Shown here: piece after piece, positions 45,315 to 54,714 of the stretch
Numbering within the stretch: position 1 is the first letter of the stretch
Layout: each line of letters begins with the position of its first letter
Assembly (NCBI GenBank): GCA_030727405.1
Contig: JANRBR010000033.1
Coordinates: 1-58,870, forward strand
From: Crocinitomicaceae bacterium
GTDB lineage: Bacteria > Bacteroidota > Bacteroidia > Flavobacteriales_D > Crocinitomicaceae
Direction of reading: 5' to 3'
Length of the DNA stretch: 58,870 nt
Notes under the pieces: model-generated
Database searches by the model: none
What the model saw: the letters and a program-made list of their open reading frames with translations, nothing else
Told to the model about the DNA's origin: nothing
Position numbers and translations under genes: made by a program

Positions 45315-48300
45315 ATGAATCGTAACTTACGCCATCTCGTCTTTGCATTTCTTTTACCCATTCAATTTTGGGCACAGGAAACTGCTAAATATTCCGGTGA
45401 AAATGCTGCCTATTTTCGAGCAGAAGAATTGTATGAAAAAGCCCAATATAGCGCGGCGAAACAAGAGTTTCGTACGTACATTAACGGGAGTATTCGTTCA
45501 AATAAGAATTCCAATGATCCCTTTTTGATCAAAGCATATTATTACGAGGGAATCGCTGCATTGGAATTGTATAATAATGACGCCATCCCTTTATTGAATG
45601 CATTTAACAAAGCATATCCGGATAATATTTACAAAAATAAAATTGCCCTTAAAATTGGAAATTATCATTTTCAAAACGAAGACTTTGAGTCGGCGCAAAT
45701 CGCTTATTCGAATGTTCCTGTCAGAGAAATTGAATTAGATGAAAAGGAAGAAGCACTGTTCAAATTAGGCTATTCCGCTTATCAAAATGGCGATGTGGAA
45801 ACTTCCTATACATCTTTTAGGGATGTAAAAGACGGCACCACCCAATATGCGAAACCAAGTTTGTATTTCTATTCTCACATTAGTTATACAAAAAATGCTT
45901 TGCAAGTAGCACTAGAAGGATTTCAAAAACTGCGAACGGATTCGACATTTTGTGGCGTAGTTCCATATTACATTGCTCAAATATTGCATAAACAAGGAAA
46001 GTACCAGGAGGTGATAGATTTTGCTCCAACCGTTTTAAGTTGCACAGAAGTCAACAATGAATCAGATATACAACATGTCATCGGTGATGCGTATTACCAA
46101 CTCGGAAAATATGCAGAGGCAATACCCTTTCTTGAGAAATTTCATTCAAAATCGAAAGGAACGCGTGACGATTATTACGAATTAGGTTTTGCTTACTATA
46201 AAACAAATCAATTCGATAAGGCCATTAAGAGTTATGATAAAGTAACGCGTGTAGACGATAGCCTGGGTCACATCGCCATGTATCAAATTGGGGATTCTTA
46301 TTTAAAAGCGGAAAAACTATTGCCAGCTAGAAGTGCTTTTGAAAGAGCATCGGAAATGAAAAGTCTTCAGGACATACAAGAAGATGCTTTATATCAATTT
46401 GCGGTGATTTCCTTTAAAGTAGACATTAATCCCTACGATGAATCAGTGCGTGCATTTGAGAATTACCTTTCTCGTTATCCCAATACAAAAAGAAAATCAG
46501 ACGTCTTTCAATATTTGGTAAACGTGTATACCACAACAAGTAATTATTCCAAAGCGATAGAAAGCTTGGATAAGCTTCCTTCGATGGACGCTAAACTAAA
46601 AGCAGTCTACCAAACAATTGCATTTAATTATGGTGTTGAGTTGTTTCAAAAGAATGACTACGATGAGGCAATGAACGCATTCAAATTAGTGGAGAAGCAC
46701 CCAATGGATCCACAAATGGTTGCGTTGGCGCGTTATTGGGTAGCAGATGTATTGTTCCGCAAAAAGGAGTTGACTAACGCCATCACCATGTACCGTGAGT
46801 TTATTTCCTCACCGGCATCCAATTCACTTCCAGAAAAAATTGATGCGTATTATAATATTGGTTACGCTTATCTAGAACAAGAGGCGTATGACCAAGCAGT
46901 TGAGTCGTTTCGTACGTATCTGCAATTTGCACCGAAGGATAAAAACAAAGTGCTAGATGCTACTTTTAGGGTGGCAGATTGTTATTACCTCACTCGACAA
47001 AACTTATTAGCCGTTGAATTTTACAAGAATGCCCTTGCACTCAACAGTGGATTAAATGACAAAGCCATGTATTATTTGGCAAAATCTTATGGTTACAATG
47101 GTCAACCTGAGGATAAAATCAAAACCTTGGTTGATTTACTAAATAATAATAAAAAGTCAATCTACCGCATGAATGCTTCCTACGAACTTGGACGAACATA
47201 CATGTCTGAACGTCAATTTGACGAAGCATTAATAGCATACGAGAATTTCCTAAAAGAGTACCCAAGGTCGAAATACGTTTTGGATGTTCGTTTGGACATG
47301 GCAGATGCTTACTATAAGAAGTGGGACTACATTAAAGCCGAATCAGCATACAAAAGCATCTTGGCGGAATTTGAACAACAACGCGAGGTGTGCGAAAAAG
47401 TAGTAAAAGCATTGATCGATGTGTACAATGCACAAAAAAACCCAGAATTGGCTTCCTCACTAGCCGATCAATACCCATGTGCGAATATTTCCAAAGAAGA
47501 GAAAGAAAACATGTTTTATTCTCCAGCTTGGAATAGCTATTTGGATAGCAATTACGCAGAAGCAGCGCCGAATTTCGAAATCTACTTAACGAAATTTCCT
47601 AATGGTCGTTTTGTGAATGAAACCTATTTCTACCTTGGGAATAGCTACCTTAAAATCAAAGATTCCTTGAATGCGATGAATTATTTCGAAAAATTCTTGG
47701 AGACTCCAACAACTACCTATTCTGAATATGCAGCAGTCAAACTTTCGGCATATTTCTACGGTAAAAAGGAATATAGTAAAGCCAATAATTTTTACAAGAA
47801 ATTGGATGAATTAGCTTCAAAACCAACGACTACTTTTGAAGCGAAACTCGGTCAAATGCGTTGTGCTTTTCTGATTGAAGATTACACAAACTCGCTCGCT
47901 AATGCAAAATTCGTTTTGGAAAATGCAGGAATAACGCCTCAAATAAAAATGGAGGCTGAATATGCTATAGGACTTTGTAATTACAATTTGAAGGAATACA
48001 ATACGGCAAAACCTTCGTTAGAATGGTTGGTTAAAAATACCACCACTGCTATGGGATCAGAGGCGAAATACCTTTTGGCGGACATCTATTTTAAAAACAA
48101 TGAGTTGGCGATGGCTGAAACGGAAATCAAGGCCTTAGTGAAGATGAAACCAAGTTATAATTATTGGGTGGCTAAAGGACTCATGCTTCAAACTCGCATC
48201 CACATGCGAAACGATGATCTTTTCCAAGCGGAACAAACATTAAAATCGGTCATTGACTTTTATCCAGATGCGGAAGATGGAATTCAATCGGAAGCAAATG

Positions 48301-48389
48301 ATTTATGGGATGAACTTATGCAGCTGAAAAATCCTCCGGCAACGGAAGAAAAAGAGCCTGAAATGAAAATTGAAATCAATGAAAATTAA
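45315..48389 (+). CDS. Large tetratricopeptide-repeat envelope protein
   Basis: 1024 residues; ATG 45315 gives a signal peptide (MNRNLRHLVFAFLLPIQFWAQ) and the frame before it is out of keeping with that. The whole chain is helical with some 20 TPR or TPR-like units (for example YYELGFAYYKTNQFDKAIKSYDKV, KIDAYYNIGYAYLEQEAYDQAVESF, YDEAMNAFKLVEKHP). This pattern resembles the BamD/YbgF type of outer-membrane assembly scaffold. The short acidic tail (ATEEKEPEMKIEINEN) is not a T9SS domain, so it probably stays in the periplasm. The barrel gene follows with an overlap of about 11 bases. Function unknown. Confidence 0.8.
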   Translation: MNRNLRHLVFAFLLPIQFWAQETAKYSGENAAYFRAEELYEKAQYSAAKQEFRTYINGSIRSNKNSNDPFLIKAYYYEGIAALELYNNDAIPLLNAFNKAYPDNIYKNKIALKIGNYHFQNEDFESAQIAYSNVPVREIELDEKEEALFKLGYSAYQNGDVETSYTSFRDVKDGTTQYAKPSLYFYSHISYTKNALQVALEGFQKLRTDSTFCGVVPYYIAQILHKQGKYQEVIDFAPTVLSCTEVNNESDIQHVIGDAYYQLGKYAEAIPFLEKFHSKSKGTRDDYYELGFAYYKTNQFDKAIKSYDKVTRVDDSLGHIAMYQIGDSYLKAEKLLPARSAFERASEMKSLQDIQEDALYQFAVISFKVDINPYDESVRAFENYLSRYPNTKRKSDVFQYLVNVYTTTSNYSKAIESLDKLPSMDAKLKAVYQTIAFNYGVELFQKNDYDEAMNAFKLVEKHPMDPQMVALARYWVADVLFRKKELTNAITMYREFISSPASNSLPEKIDAYYNIGYAYLEQEAYDQAVESFRTYLQFAPKDKNKVLDATFRVADCYYLTRQNLLAVEFYKNALALNSGLNDKAMYYLAKSYGYNGQPEDKIKTLVDLLNNNKKSIYRMNASYELGRTYMSERQFDEALIAYENFLKEYPRSKYVLDVRLDMADAYYKKWDYIKAESAYKSILAEFEQQREVCEKVVKALIDVYNAQKNPELASSLADQYPCANISKEEKENMFYSPAWNSYLDSNYAEAAPNFEIYLTKFPNGRFVNETYFYLGNSYLKIKDSLNAMNYFEKFLETPTTTYSEYAAVKLSAYFYGKKEYSKANNFYKKLDELASKPTTTFEAKLGQMRCAFLIEDYTNSLANAKFVLENAGITPQIKMEAEYAIGLCNYNLKEYNTAKPSLEWLVKNTTTAMGSEAKYLLADIYFKNNELAMAETEIKALVKMKPSYNYWVAKGLMLQTRIHMRNDDLFQAEQTLKSVIDFYPDAEDGIQSEANDLWDELMQLKNPPATEEKEPEMKIEINEN

Positions 48390-50112
48390 TCGAATGAAAT
48401 ACGCATCTACCATATTCGCACTATTATTCATTTCTGTACTTTGGTCACAAAAGGATGATTACGTGCTAGATATCCGCGTGAATAGAACTGTGGAACCTGC
48501 ATTCCGAATTCTAGCGCACCCAAAAATCATCGATACAGTGAAAACGGCTCAAGTAAAGGCATATCCCTTGTTGTTTTTTCAAGTTCCAACAAAAATTACC
48601 TTGGATACGATCGAGGCAGCAACCGTTGAAACGACTGAAAGACTGAAACAGATTTATCCTTTTTATGCCAAAGTTGGTATTGGATCGACCATCATGCCCT
48701 TAGGGGAATTGTATTACAATTCGACCCGTTCAAGAGCTTATCAGTACGGAGCAAATGTTAAGCACCTTTCATCCTTTGGAGACATTAAAAACAGGGAAAA
48801 AGTAGTTTATGCTCCAGCTCAATTTGACCGAACAAGCGCGACTGTTTTCGGAAAAATTAATCAAAGGAATTACAACCTATTGGGGGAATTCAATTACCAG
48901 AATAATGGCTTCCATTATTACGGAGTGCAGAACGATAGCTTATCCAAAGACTCCATAGCACAGCGTTTTCAGGTATACAATGGCTCTGCTGAATACCGTG
49001 CAAATCGAGGGGATAGCGCCCGCTTGAACTTTAACATCAAAACAGATTATTCGAATTTCCAATCAAGGAAAATAGCTGATTCTTTATCGGAATGGAGAGC
49101 CATAGAAAATCACTTCAATTTCCAATCAAGGCTTTGGTACAATTACCGAAATGAACGCTTTTATACAGACCTTGGTATTCGTTATAATGGCTATAAATTT
49201 GGTATTTTGGATTCTGTACTTTCTGCAGGAAACACAGGAATTTATACCCAAAACACCATCATTGATTTCAAACCAGGAGTTTGGACCCAAATGTTGGATA
49301 ATCGACTTAAAATTGAAATTGGAATTGGGATAACAGCTGACCTTAAAGCGGACAAAAACGCCGTTTATTTGTATCCTCAGGCGGAATTTAAATATTCGAT
49401 GTTTCATGACATTTTCATCCCTTACATCGGAATCAAAGGCGGACTCAAGCAAAACACCATTCAAGGTTTAGCCAACCAAAATCCATTTATTCGTGTCAAT
49501 CAACAACTCTTAAATGAACACAATCCTTTTGATGTGTATGCAGGTTTCAAAGGAACATTGAGTAAAAGAATGAACTTTAATATCGGGGCTAGTTTTGCAC
49601 ACATTGAGAATAAAGCCTTGTTTATCACAGATACTTTTGGCGTTTATAAAAACCAATTCAATGTCATTTACGACACGTTGAACCAAACAACCATCGAAGG
49701 ATCCTTGAGTTATCAAATGAATGAAAAACTAAAAATTGATGGAGTCGCTCGTTTTTATTCTTACGAGATGTATACCGAAGCTAGGGCATGGAACTTGCCT
49801 CAACTGCAGTGTTTAGTAAGAGGATCATATAACCTATATGGGAAGTTTTTAATCAACCTAGACGGGACCATTGAGACAGGTCGTAACGCACTTGTTTATG
49901 TAGCTGGCGAAGGTGTGAAAGAAGAAAACGGACAATATTTCGTTTCTCTTGGAACCATTGTTGATTTGAATTTAGGCGTCGAATACCGCTATAATACAAG
50001 GGTATCCGCCTTTTTGCAACTAAATAATTTGGCAGCACAGCGTTACAACCGTTGGTATAATTATCCTGTTCAGCCTTTTCAAGTGATGGGTGGTATTACA
50101 GCGCGATTCTAA
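48379..50112 (+). CDS. Outer-membrane beta-barrel protein, TonB-receptor-like without plug
   Basis: About 577 residues from ATG 48379; ATG 48394 is equally plausible and both give a signal peptide (KYASTIFALLFISVLWSQ). Many amphipathic strands with aromatic girdles and polar loops follow (e.g. IGSTIMPLGELYYNSTRS, RNYNLLGEFNYQNNGFHYYG, RMNFNIGASFAHIENKALF). The end, LNNLAAQRYNRWYNYPVQPFQVMGGITARF, with its final Phe, is like TonB-dependent receptor barrels, but no plug domain or TonB box is visible. It overlaps the TPR gene, so the two probably act together at the outer membrane. Confidence 0.78.
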   Translation: MKINRMKYASTIFALLFISVLWSQKDDYVLDIRVNRTVEPAFRILAHPKIIDTVKTAQVKAYPLLFFQVPTKITLDTIEAATVETTERLKQIYPFYAKVGIGSTIMPLGELYYNSTRSRAYQYGANVKHLSSFGDIKNREKVVYAPAQFDRTSATVFGKINQRNYNLLGEFNYQNNGFHYYGVQNDSLSKDSIAQRFQVYNGSAEYRANRGDSARLNFNIKTDYSNFQSRKIADSLSEWRAIENHFNFQSRLWYNYRNERFYTDLGIRYNGYKFGILDSVLSAGNTGIYTQNTIIDFKPGVWTQMLDNRLKIEIGIGITADLKADKNAVYLYPQAEFKYSMFHDIFIPYIGIKGGLKQNTIQGLANQNPFIRVNQQLLNEHNPFDVYAGFKGTLSKRMNFNIGASFAHIENKALFITDTFGVYKNQFNVIYDTLNQTTIEGSLSYQMNEKLKIDGVARFYSYEMYTEARAWNLPQLQCLVRGSYNLYGKFLINLDGTIETGRNALVYVAGEGVKEENGQYFVSLGTIVDLNLGVEYRYNTRVSAFLQLNNLAAQRYNRWYNYPVQPFQVMGGITARF

Positions 50113-50115
50113 ACC

Positions 50116-51144
50116 ATGGAAACCGAAGCAATTGTCCTGTGCCAAATAGGACCTTCCTCAAAAGCGTTTGAAAAAAGGCGCGTCAACCTTCCTGAAATCG
50201 CTGCGGACGAAGTACGCATCGAAAGCGAGGCATTTGGTTTGAATTATGCCGATGTCATGGCACGACATGGATTATACAAGGAAGCTCCTCCCATGCCATG
50301 TGTGATTGGCTATGAGGCGGTTGGAATAGTTAAAAGTGTCGGTAAAGAAGTGTCAAGTGAATGGATTGGAAAACGCGTGTTAGCCTTTACACGATTTGGT
50401 GGCTATGCAAAACACATTCATACAAAAGCCAAAGCCATTGTTGAGATTGGAGACTTAGAAGCGGAAATTGCCATGGCGCTTTCCACCCAAGGGGTTACCG
50501 CCTATTACATGTCGAACGTTATTGCACCCATTCGTAAAGGTGAACATGTGCTGATACATGCCGCTGCAGGTGGAGTAGGGTCTTTGTTAATTCAATTAGC
50601 AAAGGAAAAAGGGGCAATTGTTTACGCCAAAATTGGCTCGGAAGACAAACGGCCGCTCGTTGAAAAATTAGGGGCGGATTTCGTTCTAAATTATAAATCT
50701 TCCAATTACGAAGAAGACCTACTAAAATTATTGGGAACAAATAAATTGAGTGCAAGTTTTAATCCTGTTGCAGGAGACACCATTAAAAAAGACGCAAAAT
50801 TACTTGGTCCAAACGGCCGACTCTATTTATTTGGAGGTTCACAAATGGTCGGTGGAAAATTTGGAATCTTTTCGAAATTAAAGTTCTTATGGGACATGGG
50901 GGTGGTCTTGCCTATTGGATTAATGATGCAATCAAAAAGCCTCATTGGTGTCAATATGTTGAAGATTGCGGATGTTTATCCGGAAATTATTTCCTCTTCC
51001 CTTCAAGAAATAGTACAACTACACAAATCGAATAAAATAACGACTTATGTTGGAGGTGTGTTCTCGCACAATGAGTTGAATGCCGCGCATGATTTACTCG
51101 AAAGCGGTAAATCCATGGGAAAGATAACGGTGCGCTGGGATTAA
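50116..51144 (+). CDS. MDR-family quinone/zinc-type oxidoreductase (VAT1-like)
   Basis: 342 residues. The N-terminal GroES-like half includes LNYADVMARHGLYKEAPPMPCVIGYEAVG; the Rossmann half has the NADPH motif HAAAGGVGSLLIQLAK and FNPVAGDTI. No zinc-binding Cys cluster is present, which places it with quinone oxidoreductases rather than alcohol dehydrogenases. It would reduce a quinone or an enone with NADPH; the substrate is unknown. It starts 3 bases after the barrel gene. Its stop overlaps that of the convergent small membrane protein gene at a TTAA. Confidence 0.88.
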   Translation: METEAIVLCQIGPSSKAFEKRRVNLPEIAADEVRIESEAFGLNYADVMARHGLYKEAPPMPCVIGYEAVGIVKSVGKEVSSEWIGKRVLAFTRFGGYAKHIHTKAKAIVEIGDLEAEIAMALSTQGVTAYYMSNVIAPIRKGEHVLIHAAAGGVGSLLIQLAKEKGAIVYAKIGSEDKRPLVEKLGADFVLNYKSSNYEEDLLKLLGTNKLSASFNPVAGDTIKKDAKLLGPNGRLYLFGGSQMVGGKFGIFSKLKFLWDMGVVLPIGLMMQSKSLIGVNMLKIADVYPEIISSSLQEIVQLHKSNKITTYVGGVFSHNELNAAHDLLESGKSMGKITVRWD

Positions 51145-51386
51145 GCCTTTTTGGAAAAGAACGTTTTTAAAAAACCCAGAATTTGTTTTCTAAATAGAAA
51201 CATCAATAATAAATAGGGAATGATCATTAAATAAAGGATTCCTCCATTGATGTTTGATCCAAAAGAATTTTCATCCAAAGATGCATTTTGCTCAGCCAAC
51301 AACTTACATTGCGAACAACCTTGCGCAAATGATTGCTGGGACAGGGTAATTAAGAACAAAAAAAGACCAGTTAGTTTAACCTTCAT
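51141..51386 (-). CDS. Small membrane protein with Cys pair
   Basis: 81 residues. A signal peptide (MKVKLTGLFLFLITLSQQSFAQ) is followed by GCSQCKLLAEQNASLDENSFGSNINGG, a single membrane helix (ILYLMIIPYLLLMFLFR) and a basic tail (KQILGFLKTFFSKKA). The CSQC motif (Cys24 and Cys27) could bind a metal or form a disulphide. The basic end after the helix fits an inner-membrane protein with its N terminus in the periplasm. No family recognised. The gene is divergent from the TPR lipoprotein gene, and the two putative promoters are about 30 bases apart. Confidence 0.7.
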   Translation of the reverse strand: MKVKLTGLFLFLITLSQQSFAQGCSQCKLLAEQNASLDENSFGSNINGGILYLMIIPYLLLMFLFRKQILGFLKTFFSKKA

Positions 51387-51404
51387 AAGTGAAATTTTCG
51401 TTTA

Positions 51405-51412
51405 CAAATGTA
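51405..51412 (-). promoter_or_regulatory. Putative -7 element TACATTTG for the small membrane protein gene
   Basis: Minus-strand TACATTTG is a full TAnnTTTG match 18 bases before the ATG (complement of 51386), pointing away from the promoter-like element at 51441. Confidence 0.55.
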
Positions 51413-51440
51413 GCTAAGTTTAATTCCAATTCAAAATACT

Positions 51441-51448
51441 TACTTTTG
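51441..51448 (+). promoter_or_regulatory. Putative -7 element TACTTTTG for the TPR lipoprotein gene
   Basis: TACTTTTG is a full TAnnTTTG match 3 bases before the ATG at 51452. It favours that start over the frame's earlier ATG at 51389. Confidence 0.55.
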
Positions 51449-51451
51449 CTT

Positions 51452-52459
51452 ATGCGTTTATTATTAGTACTTTTTTCGACGGCCCTTTTATGGCAAATGA
51501 CAAGTTGCGGCGACGCAACAAAAAAGGTGGATCATTCCAAGCTTTCTTTGGATAGTTTGATTGTCCTCTATCCAGATAGTGTTGAACTCCTTGTCAGAAA
51601 AGGAAATGAGTACATTGAAAAATCGGATTACCAAAAAGCACTTGAAATCGCGGCCAAAGCGTATCGACTGGATAGTGTTACATTTGATACACGTGTGTTG
51701 TATGCGGAAGCACTCATCAATAAACCATCAAGAACTGCAGATGATATGTTGCGTGGTCATTTAATGTACAAAACACTTGTTAAAGCCAATCCAAAAAGTG
51801 AAAAAGCCTTCGTTGGGCTTGCAAATACTTATACGATGTTGGAGGACATGACGAATTCATTTCTCTATATAAATAAGGCCTTAAGAATCAATCCAAGGTA
51901 TAGAGATGCCTATATTCTAAAAGGAACGAATTACCGACTCGAACAAAATTTAAAATTAGCTATTTCATCTTATGAAACGGCGGTTCAAATCGACCCAAAA
52001 TGCACCATGGCTTACCTTCAATTGGCGGTATTATATGAATTAAATGGAGATCCTAAATTAGCCATTGAAAAATACACAACGGCCTATCAATTGGAGCCTA
52101 AAAATACCGAAGTAATTTATGCCTTGGCATTTGCAAAGGAAAACCAAGGTCAAACGAAAGATGCAATGAATTTATACCGTAAAATGGCGCGAGTAGATTC
52201 AACTTACGCCGATGCCTTTTTCCACATTGCTCGAATATACCAGTACGATTTACCACAGCTTGACTCCGCCATATTTTATTACAAAAAAGCAATCAAAGCG
52301 AATCAAGAACATGTGCCTTCTTACCATAATTTGGGCTTGGTTTACGAGGAAAAAAACGACATCACCCTTGCACTTTTTACTTATGCTAAAGTGCTTAAAA
52401 TCGATCCGGAATATAAGCTCACAAAAGACCGCGTCGAGATTCTGAAAAAGAAAAGATGA
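51452..52459 (+). CDS. TPR-repeat lipoprotein
   Basis: 335 residues. The ATG at 51452 gives a lipoprotein signal (MRLLLVLFSTALLWQMTSC; Cys19), which the in-frame ATG at 51389 would bury. About seven to eight TPRs follow (LLVRKGNEYIEKSDYQKALEIAAKAYRLD, YILKGTNYRLEQNLKLAISSYETAVQID, PSYHNLGLVYEEKNDITLALFTYAKVLKID). It is probably anchored to the outer membrane facing the periplasm, as a protein-interaction scaffold. It overlaps the next gene by 4 bases. Confidence 0.82.
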   Translation: MRLLLVLFSTALLWQMTSCGDATKKVDHSKLSLDSLIVLYPDSVELLVRKGNEYIEKSDYQKALEIAAKAYRLDSVTFDTRVLYAEALINKPSRTADDMLRGHLMYKTLVKANPKSEKAFVGLANTYTMLEDMTNSFLYINKALRINPRYRDAYILKGTNYRLEQNLKLAISSYETAVQIDPKCTMAYLQLAVLYELNGDPKLAIEKYTTAYQLEPKNTEVIYALAFAKENQGQTKDAMNLYRKMARVDSTYADAFFHIARIYQYDLPQLDSAIFYYKKAIKANQEHVPSYHNLGLVYEEKNDITLALFTYAKVLKIDPEYKLTKDRVEILKKKR

Positions 52460-53043
52460 CTCGTCCAGAAAAAATAAGCACCATTCTTGGAGATGTTTTA
52501 ATCCCCTCGCTTGGATTTTTTCTATGGGATTGGAACATTTATTTCATTTCTCTTTTTTTCATCTTGGATCAAGTAGCGAAAGAAACTGGGCAATTGTTCC
52601 GCTTAGGTAAATTGAAAAATCAAATTGACGCTTCGAAAAAAGCATTTTCCCTTCATTTTTTGATCTTTATTGCCTTAATATTGGTGATTCATCTGTTTAA
52701 TTATTTGCTGCATCCATCGATCCATTTCTTAAAGGAGATGAATGATTTTTTCTGGTACAAAGATGCAGGTGTCGCTCAAGGATTTATTTTGTTCCCGCTA
52801 TTGATTTTTGTTGAGCGAACAAAGCATAAAATGTACATGAAGACATTTTCCGCCGAAATGCACCGCGCTCAATGGAAAATGCACACCGTTCAAATGGCTA
52901 CATATTTGCTACTTTTTTTAGTCCTCTGCCTGATTCAACCGCTATTCAAAATGGGTGAAACATCGAGCTTTTTGTCTTTGATCTTTGGCTTCGCATTGGT
53001 TACTTTATCATCAGATAAACTAAGTGCTTTTTTCCCGCGTTAA
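52456..53043 (+). CDS. Hypothetical integral membrane protein
   Basis: 195 residues with about five hydrophobic segments (LIPSLGFFLWDWNIYFISLFF, FLIFIALILVIHLFNYLL, GFILFPLLIFV, MATYLLLFLVLCLIQPLF, FLSLIFGFALVTLSS). No conserved motif is recognised. It overlaps the TPR lipoprotein gene by 4 bases (ATGA), so the two are probably produced together. Confidence 0.7.
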   Translation: MTRPEKISTILGDVLIPSLGFFLWDWNIYFISLFFILDQVAKETGQLFRLGKLKNQIDASKKAFSLHFLIFIALILVIHLFNYLLHPSIHFLKEMNDFFWYKDAGVAQGFILFPLLIFVERTKHKMYMKTFSAEMHRAQWKMHTVQMATYLLLFLVLCLIQPLFKMGETSSFLSLIFGFALVTLSSDKLSAFFPR

Positions 53044-53050
53044 TTTCCCT

Positions 53051-53058
53051 TAAATTTG
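53051..53058 (+). promoter_or_regulatory. Putative -7 element TAAATTTG for the carboxyltransferase gene
   Basis: TAAATTTG is a full TAnnTTTG match 19 bases before the ATG at 53078. Confidence 0.55.
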
Positions 53059-53077
53059 TCATACTTAGTGGTAATTT

Positions 53078-54619
53078 ATGGACAAAAATATACTTTTGGC
53101 TCAAAAGCGAGCAGAGCTACATCAAGCAGGCGGAAAAGAACGAATTGACAAGCAACATCAGCAAGGAAAATTAACGGCAAGAGAGCGTGTAACGCTCCTG
53201 TTAGACGAAAATTCTTTCAATGAAATCGGTGCTTATGTCGAACACCGATCAACAAATTTCGGACTAGAAAAACAAAAGTTTCCAGGTGATGGAGTCATCA
53301 CTGGATTTGGAACGGTTCATGGTCGCTTGGTGTATGTATATTCTCAAGATTTCACTGTACTAGGTGGATCCTTGTCCGAAACACAAGCGGCAAAAATCTG
53401 CCGAGTGATGGACCTTGCCATGAAAAATGGTGCGCCCATCATTGGAATGAACGATTCTGGAGGTGCGCGCATTCAAGAAGGAGTTGTTTCCTTGAGCGGT
53501 TATGCCGATATTTTCTTTCGCAACACAAGAGCATCAGGTGTTGTCCCTCAACTTTCCTTGATAATGGGTCCATGTGCGGGTGGAGCAGTTTACTCTCCTG
53601 CATTAACCGATTTTATTTTCATGGTGGAAGAAACTTCCTATATGTTTGTGACCGGACCAAATGTGGTTAAAACTGTTACCCATGAAGAGGTGACATCCGA
53701 AGATTTGGGTGGTGCAAAAACACATGCTGAAAAATCGGGGGTAAATCATTTTACGGCAACAAATGATATGGAATGCATCAAAAAAGCACGGGATTTAATT
53801 ACTTACTTGCCTCAAAACTCCTATGAATTAGCACCTGAGCCGACTGTTTTTGATTTCACTGCTTCGAAATCTAGTCAAATTGAAAAAATAATCCCAGATA
53901 ATACGAATACACCATACGACATCAAACGTGTGATTGATTGCATCATCGATGACCAAAGTTTTCGGGAAGTTCAAGAGGACTTTGCAAAAAATATTGTGGT
54001 CGGATTTGCACGTCTTGAAGGAAAAACAATTGGAATTATCGCCAATCAACCAGCTTCGATGGCAGGAGTGTTGGACATTGATGCCTCTCGAAAAGGGGCT
54101 CGTTTTGTGCGCTTTTGTGATTCATTTAACATCCCATTATTAGTCATCGAAGATGTTCCTGGTTTCTTACCCGGAACGGATCAAGAATGGCGAGGAATCA
54201 TTACCCACGGAGCAAAATTATTGTACGCATTTGCAGAGGCAACGGTACCAAAAATTACGGTAATTACCAGAAAAGCATATGGTGGAGCATACTGTGTGAT
54301 GAATTCAAAAAGCCTTGGTGCTGATTTAAGTTTTGCTTGGCCAACAGCCGAAATTGCGGTGATGGGCGCTAAAGGTGCTGCAGAAATCATCTTTAAAAGG
54401 GAAATATCTTCCGCTGAAAATCCGCAGGAAAAATGGTTGGAAAAAGAGGCAGAATATGCGGATACATTTGCAAACCCCTATCGCGCTGCAGAACGTGGTA
54501 TAATTGACGATGTCATTTCCCCATCTGAAACCCGTCAAAAGCTCATCAATGGATACAAAATGCTTGAAAAAAAGGCAGAAACTTTGCCAAGAAAGAAGCA
54601 TGGAAATATTCCTTTGTAA
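53078..54619 (+). CDS. Acyl-CoA carboxylase carboxyltransferase (beta) subunit
   Basis: 513 residues, the normal size for PccB-type proteins. The crotonase-fold halves are complete: [82 protein letters not shown] in the N-terminal half, and [38 protein letters not shown] and [19 protein letters not shown] in the C-terminal half. It moves carboxyl from biotin to propionyl-CoA or acetyl-CoA; the Asp after DVPG-FLPGT in this sequence fits the propionyl type but does not decide it. The likely biotin carrier is encoded at 40696. Confidence 0.93.
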   Translation: MDKNILLAQKRAELHQAGGKERIDKQHQQGKLTARERVTLLLDENSFNEIGAYVEHRSTNFGLEKQKFPGDGVITGFGTVHGRLVYVYSQDFTVLGGSLSETQAAKICRVMDLAMKNGAPIIGMNDSGGARIQEGVVSLSGYADIFFRNTRASGVVPQLSLIMGPCAGGAVYSPALTDFIFMVEETSYMFVTGPNVVKTVTHEEVTSEDLGGAKTHAEKSGVNHFTATNDMECIKKARDLITYLPQNSYELAPEPTVFDFTASKSSQIEKIIPDNTNTPYDIKRVIDCIIDDQSFREVQEDFAKNIVVGFARLEGKTIGIIANQPASMAGVLDIDASRKGARFVRFCDSFNIPLLVIEDVPGFLPGTDQEWRGIITHGAKLLYAFAEATVPKITVITRKAYGGAYCVMNSKSLGADLSFAWPTAEIAVMGAKGAAEIIFKREISSAENPQEKWLEKEAEYADTFANPYRAAERGIIDDVISPSETRQKLINGYKMLEKKAETLPRKKHGNIPL

Positions 54620-54714
54620 ACTGGAACAAGAAAAAGATCTTACCGTCATCTAATCCTAAGGCAACCTTTTTCTTTCAAATCCGTTATAATCAAGCTATAA
54701 CTCTCCTAAAAGCT

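Noticed and set aside
54628..54674. Inverted repeat AAGAAAAAG ... CTTTTTCTT after the carboxyltransferase gene
   Set aside because: The 9-bp arms are A/T only apart from three G/C pairs and the loop is 29 bases, so it is not a convincing terminator.
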